From the NCBI RefSeq assembly GCF_907164575.1, contig NZ_CAJQYY010000029.1, forward strand, positions 33,704 to 97,703: a stretch of 64,000 nt of DNA, read 5' to 3'. The notes below the pieces were generated by a model. It saw nothing but the letters and a program-made list of their open reading frames with translations. It did no database searches and had not been told where the DNA came from. This DNA comes from Paraburkholderia gardini (GTDB lineage: Bacteria; Pseudomonadota; Gammaproteobacteria; Burkholderiales; Burkholderiaceae). Positions 60,699 to 64,000 of the stretch are shown here, in pieces. The stretch's first letter is position 1. Every line of letters begins with the position of its first letter. Position numbers and translations under genes: made by a program.

Positions 60699-61517
60699 TC
60701 AGGATTTGATGAACTCAAGAAGGTCGGGGTTTAGCACGTCCGCGTGGGTGGTCAGCATGCCGTGCGGGAAGCCAGGGTATTTCTTCAGAGCACCATTCGC
60801 GAGCAGGTCGACCGCGCGGGGCACCGAACTGGCGAACGGGACGATCTGGTCGTCTTCGCCATGCATGACCAGTACCGGCACAGTGATCTTCTTCAGATCT
60901 TCGGTGTAGTCCTCCAGCCAGGAGGATACGGTCTCATAGTGGGCCTGGGCGCTGCCGGCCATGCCCTGCCGCCACCAGTTCGCGATCACCGCCTCAGACG
61001 GCTTGGCGCCCGCACGGTTGAATCCATAGAACGGACCCTCCGGGACTGCCCGGTAAAACTCCGACCGGTTGCCAAGCACGCCTGACTTAACCGCGTCGAA
61101 CCACTCCCGCGGCTGACCTCCAGGATTTGCGTCGGTTTTCACCATGTTCGGCGTCAACGAGGCCACTAGCACTGCCTTGGCGACCCGCTCCTGGTGGCGA
61201 GCGACGTAGCGGGCCACCTCGCCGCCGCCGGTGGAGTGCCCGATGTGGATCGCGTCGCGGACGCCGAGGTGTTCGGTCAGTGCAGCGAGGTCGGCGACCC
61301 AGTGGTCCATGTCGTTGCCGGTGCCGACTTGCTCGGACCGACCGTGCCCGCGTCGGTCATGTGCGATCACCCGGTAGCCGTGGTGAAGGAAAAACATCAT
61401 CTGGGCGTCCCAATCGTCGGCCGACAGGGGCCAGCCATGGCTGAAGACGATCGGCTGACCGGACCCCCAGTCCTTGTAGAAGATTTTTACGCCGTCCGGA
61501 GTGGTGATCGTAGGCAT
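60699..61517 (-). CDS. Alpha/beta hydrolase, non-haem chloroperoxidase type (paralogue)
   Basis: A 272-aa enzyme with FYKDWGSGQPIVFSHGWPL, HDRRGHGRSEQ, nucleophile elbow GHSTGGG, Asp in HGEDDQIVPF and His in FPHGMLTTH. AGGAGGT precedes the ATG. It is clearly related to the enzyme at 54033 and divergent from the LysR gene at 61892, which may control it. Likely an esterase or perhydrolase. Confidence 0.92.
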   Translation of the reverse strand: MPTITTPDGVKIFYKDWGSGQPIVFSHGWPLSADDWDAQMMFFLHHGYRVIAHDRRGHGRSEQVGTGNDMDHWVADLAALTEHLGVRDAIHIGHSTGGGEVARYVARHQERVAKAVLVASLTPNMVKTDANPGGQPREWFDAVKSGVLGNRSEFYRAVPEGPFYGFNRAGAKPSEAVIANWWRQGMAGSAQAHYETVSSWLEDYTEDLKKITVPVLVMHGEDDQIVPFASSVPRAVDLLANGALKKYPGFPHGMLTTHADVLNPDLLEFIKS

Positions 61518-61891
61518 CGCTGATACCTCCTATAAGAGATTGATTGAAGTGTTGGTTCTCCCCGAGACATCGAGAATGCTGCCAGCGGCTTCTTTCGAAG
61601 TCTTATTTCATGCGCATCTGAAAACGCGCGAGCGGAGCGCACTCCGACAACGCGGCGATGGATATCTAAATGTCCCTCGGCGCCACGCCCTTGCTTCTGG
61701 CACTTGAACGCATCGAGTACAAGAATCGGCCTGCGATTGAGCACTCGGAATGCGATGACCGCGCCAGTGAGAACTCCAACTGGCCGCTTGGCTCGTCGCT
61801 ACGACAGCCGTTCCAATATAGGTATCCCTTGCCGCGATGACAAAGACTTTCTATGATTTGACCTATGCCTCAGAGGCATACGGGAGAGCCA
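61518..61891. other. 374-bp divergent promoter region
   Basis: This lies between the hydrolase (start 61517) and the LysR gene (start 61892) and should hold both promoters and the regulator's binding site. I could not single out a convincing -35/-10 pair or a T-N11-A box with symmetry. No gene seen. Confidence 0.45.
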
Positions 61892-62809
61892 ATGGAACTT
61901 CGACATCTGCGATATTTCATTGCGGTTGCGGAGGAAGGAAGTCTGTTGACAGCCGCCCAACGGCGGCTGCACACGTCGCAGCCGTCACTGAGCCGGCAGA
62001 TCCGCGATCTTGAATTCGAAGTGGGTGTGAAATTACTGGAGCGCCAGGCACGCGGCGTGGCGCTTACCTCTGCCGGAAAAATTTTTCTCGATCACGCGCG
62101 TCTGGCGCTGCTTCAAGTCGAAGCTGGCATCGACGGCGCACGGCGTGCGGAACAGCCTGGAAAATCCGTCCTGGCCATGGGCTTCCTGGCGGGGCAGGAA
62201 GTCGTCTGGTTACCGCACGCGCTGCGCATTCTCCGCGAGGAGGCACCGGATGCGGAGATCACATTGTGCAGCCAGTCTTCTCCTGAACTCGCTCTCGGGC
62301 TGATGCGAGGAAGGCTAGACGTCGCTTTCCTTCGTCCCGAGAGACAGACCGTTGGCCTGTCATTCAAAGTCGTGGCGAAGGAGCCACTGATCGCCGTACT
62401 GCCGGCAGACCATCGGCTGACGTCACGCAAGAAAATCCGGCCGCAAGATCTGGCCGGCCAGATTTACGTCAGCTCGTCCAGGACTTCTCCCGTACTGGAA
62501 TCCGTGATTCAGCACTACGCATTGAGTGTCGGAATAACGCTCAAGGCGGGATACGAGGGCGAAAACCTCCCGTCCGCAATGTCGCTTGTTACGTCAACGG
62601 GTGGCGTTACGCTTATCCCGCTGTATGCGCAAAATATGCTGACACCCAACGTTGTTGCAAGGGCGCTAGACGGCATACCTCCGACGATTGATCTCGTCTT
62701 GGGATACAGCGATGCAAATACAAACCCGTTACTTCTTCGACTGTTATCTCGTGCGGACGAGTTAGTCGCTAATGTTCAAGATCAAAGCATTATTCGCTAT
62801 GCCGTCTAG
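61892..62809 (+). CDS. LysR-family regulator, CatR/BenM-like
   Basis: A 305-aa regulator: MELRHLRYFIAVAEEGSLLTAAQRRLHTSQPSLSRQIRDLE is the CatM/BenM/HcaR-type winged helix, and LAMGFLAGQEVVWLPHALRIL begins the sensor domain. CGGGAG precedes ATG 61892; an in-frame Met nine codons upstream has none. Divergent from the hydrolase at 61517, its probable target. Confidence 0.92.
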   Translation: MELRHLRYFIAVAEEGSLLTAAQRRLHTSQPSLSRQIRDLEFEVGVKLLERQARGVALTSAGKIFLDHARLALLQVEAGIDGARRAEQPGKSVLAMGFLAGQEVVWLPHALRILREEAPDAEITLCSQSSPELALGLMRGRLDVAFLRPERQTVGLSFKVVAKEPLIAVLPADHRLTSRKKIRPQDLAGQIYVSSSRTSPVLESVIQHYALSVGITLKAGYEGENLPSAMSLVTSTGGVTLIPLYAQNMLTPNVVARALDGIPPTIDLVLGYSDANTNPLLLRLLSRADELVANVQDQSIIRYAV

Positions 62810-62825
62810 GTTATGGGCGCCGCCT

Positions 62826-62854
62826 CGGTCACTTCGAAATCGAGTGGCCGTTTT
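62826..62854 (+). terminator. Rho-independent terminator after LysR gene
   Basis: CGGTCACT (62826-62833) pairs with AGTGGCCG (62843-62850), one G-U pair, nine-base loop, then TTTT, 17 bp after the stop. Confidence 0.7.
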
Positions 62855-63045
62855 ACCGGACAGGCCGTCGCCTGAATGTCAGAGTCGCACGAAGCACGAA
62901 TGACACTTCCTGGCCGACTGCTGTCTCATGCAACCGGCATGGAAGTGCGCGAGTCTCAAACTGCCGCGATCGGCAGCACGCGACCCGAAGCAGTCTGTCG
63001 CAACTCTCCGGAGCGGACGCTCAATTGACCTTCGTCGGGTATAAA

Positions 63046-63420
63046 TCAAACGGCAATAACCGGCACAATTCCTTGTGAGGTATGGAGGACATACGACTCA
63101 AGGCCATCCAGGTCGGGAACGATTCGAACGATCAAGTCACTCTCCAAGGTCAGCGTCAGCACTTTCTGTTCGTCGAAATTGGCGTCGACGACAAGTTGAT
63201 TCAAGCAGCGCTGCAGACTGCTACTGGACTGCGGGGAACTCGCGTCGCCGATGATTTCGCCTTCCGAGTGTTCTAAAGAAAAGCCGCATTGGATCAAAAT
63301 CCATCCGCTTCCACTATAACGGTATCCGCGGCCAAACTCCATCGAAACTGACGCTGGATTAATGCCGACCCCCGTAATCTCACTTCCGATAATCTCTGCG
63401 AGATCGCGTTTGCTAATCAT
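63046..63420 (-). CDS. Hypothetical protein (124 aa), possibly DUF6188-like
   Basis: Starts MISKRDLAEIIGSEITGVGIN and has a beta-rich middle (VSMEFGRGYRYSGSGWILIQCGFSLEHSEG) and end (DLDGLESYVLHTSQG), a pattern seen in small DUF6188-type proteins that sometimes sit in toxin-immunity loci. No ribosome site is visible. The family link is tentative. It lies 14 bp after the gene at 63435 on the same strand. Confidence 0.65.
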   Translation of the reverse strand: MISKRDLAEIIGSEITGVGINPASVSMEFGRGYRYSGSGWILIQCGFSLEHSEGEIIGDASSPQSSSSLQRCLNQLVVDANFDEQKVLTLTLESDLIVRIVPDLDGLESYVLHTSQGIVPVIAV

Positions 63421-63434
63421 AAGTAACTGTACGT

Positions 63435-63776
63435 TTAGTCGCTCTGGATAATGTGCGCATCACGAGAGAATTCGTGCGCCTTCAGAATCGGACCGACCGT
63501 TTTGACCAGCAGTGCGACATGTCGTGCGGTCATGTAAATCGAGGCCCGGCTACCGTCCAACGCCACCTCGTCTCCGTCAAGTTGACCCGCCTCCGCAGCC
63601 TTCGCGGCGGCATCCAGTTCGTCCTCAAGATCATGCAGTCGCGTCAAGTCGCGGTTGCCGTAGTTCACGACAATCTCAACCTGGCTCCCCTTGACGACAT
63701 TGTCCGCCCAGCTTCGAGTCGTAGAAAGGGAAAACGAGAGAGACACGACAATTGGAATCAGCGAAACACGTCTCAT
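63435..63776 (-). CDS. Small secreted hypothetical protein (113 aa)
   Basis: A likely signal peptide (VSLIPIVVSLSFSLSTTRSWA) and a mature part with a helical, Ala/Glu-rich middle (LHDLEDELDAAAKAAEAGQLDGDE) and ASIYMTARHVALLVKTVGPIL. No family recognised. The frame is open to 63851, but starting at 63776 gives the signal peptide. It precedes the 124-aa gene by 14 bp and likely forms an operon with it. Confidence 0.6.
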   Translation of the reverse strand: MRRVSLIPIVVSLSFSLSTTRSWADNVVKGSQVEIVVNYGNRDLTRLHDLEDELDAAAKAAEAGQLDGDEVALDGSRASIYMTARHVALLVKTVGPILKAHEFSRDAHIIQSD

Positions 63777-64000
63777 ACGTTGGCGGCTTGTTCGATTGCA
63801 GCTCTTATCAATTCGCGTTCGAGATGTACGGAGCGGAGCGTTTATTGTCATCGATCTTGGTGTGGATGTCGAACGTCCCTTCCTGGCCGGCTATTGCCCG
63901 ATTCGGTCGGCCGAAACCCCCCGGCGTCAGACTACTTGTCGTGTTATCTGATTCTTATAGACATGGTCCGGGGGCGGTAAAATCAGGGTGAATGAAAGCC

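Overview
The window reads as chromosomal DNA of a Burkholderiaceae bacterium, most likely Paraburkholderia, Caballeronia or a close relative. The reasons are the high GC, the dense third-position G/C coding, the Burkholderia-type porins, the abundance of LysR regulators and MFS carriers, and families such as NIPSNAP, MipA/OmpV and NtaA-like monooxygenases. I saw no rRNA, tRNA or CRISPR array. Placement is by recognition, not by search.

Layout. 0-4 kb: the end of a respiratory operon (cytochrome c, a 58-aa membrane subunit, ba3-like oxidase subunits II and I, diheme cytochrome c). 4-13.3 kb: an MscS-type channel, a LysR/LysE-exporter pair with a cupin, an FMN monooxygenase, a methyltransferase, a NIPSNAP protein and a DHA2 drug exporter. 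13.4-18 kb: LysR, class III CoA-transferase, HMG-CoA lyase-type enzyme and an ACS-family carrier, which look like an uptake and cleavage route for a branched dicarboxylate. 18-27 kb: a chemoreceptor, an SDR, a VOC protein, a large GAF-GAF-GGDEF-EAL protein, a YbhB protein and an aldo/keto reductase. 27-28.8 kb: an extended rubredoxin, a 41-aa membrane protein and a ferredoxin-NADP reductase. 28.9-33.9 kb: a MarR-controlled tripartite efflux operon with one palindrome in the marR promoter and a second, repeated palindrome in front of two later genes.

33.9-41.4 kb is accessory and partly decayed. It holds a winged-helix/Fic fusion behind four AT-rich repeats spaced exactly 24 bp apart, small unknown genes, a wrecked IS110-family transposase, an IS3 orfA remnant, an SDR remnant, a porin in AT-rich surroundings and a secreted beta-propeller. 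41.4-46.4 kb: MipA, an MFS exporter, a compact unit for a 45-aa protein, a thioredoxin-like protein and a LysR translationally coupled to a HisA-like protein. 46.4-52.7 kb: an aromatic degradation operon (flavin hydroxylase, AAHS carrier, FAH hydrolase, extradiol dioxygenase, porin). 52.8-64 kb: an AraC/hydrolase/dienelactone-hydrolase group, an M14-like deacylase with an unknown partner, a LysR gene cut down beside a vapBC pair, a second chloroperoxidase-like hydrolase with a divergent LysR, and unknown small genes.

The strongest candidates for something undescribed are the wHTH-Fic fusion with its 24-bp array, the self-contained 45-aa gene unit at 43.8-44.1 kb, the Shine-Dalgarno-sequestering inverted repeat in front of the CoA-transferase, and the repeated internal operators of the efflux operon.
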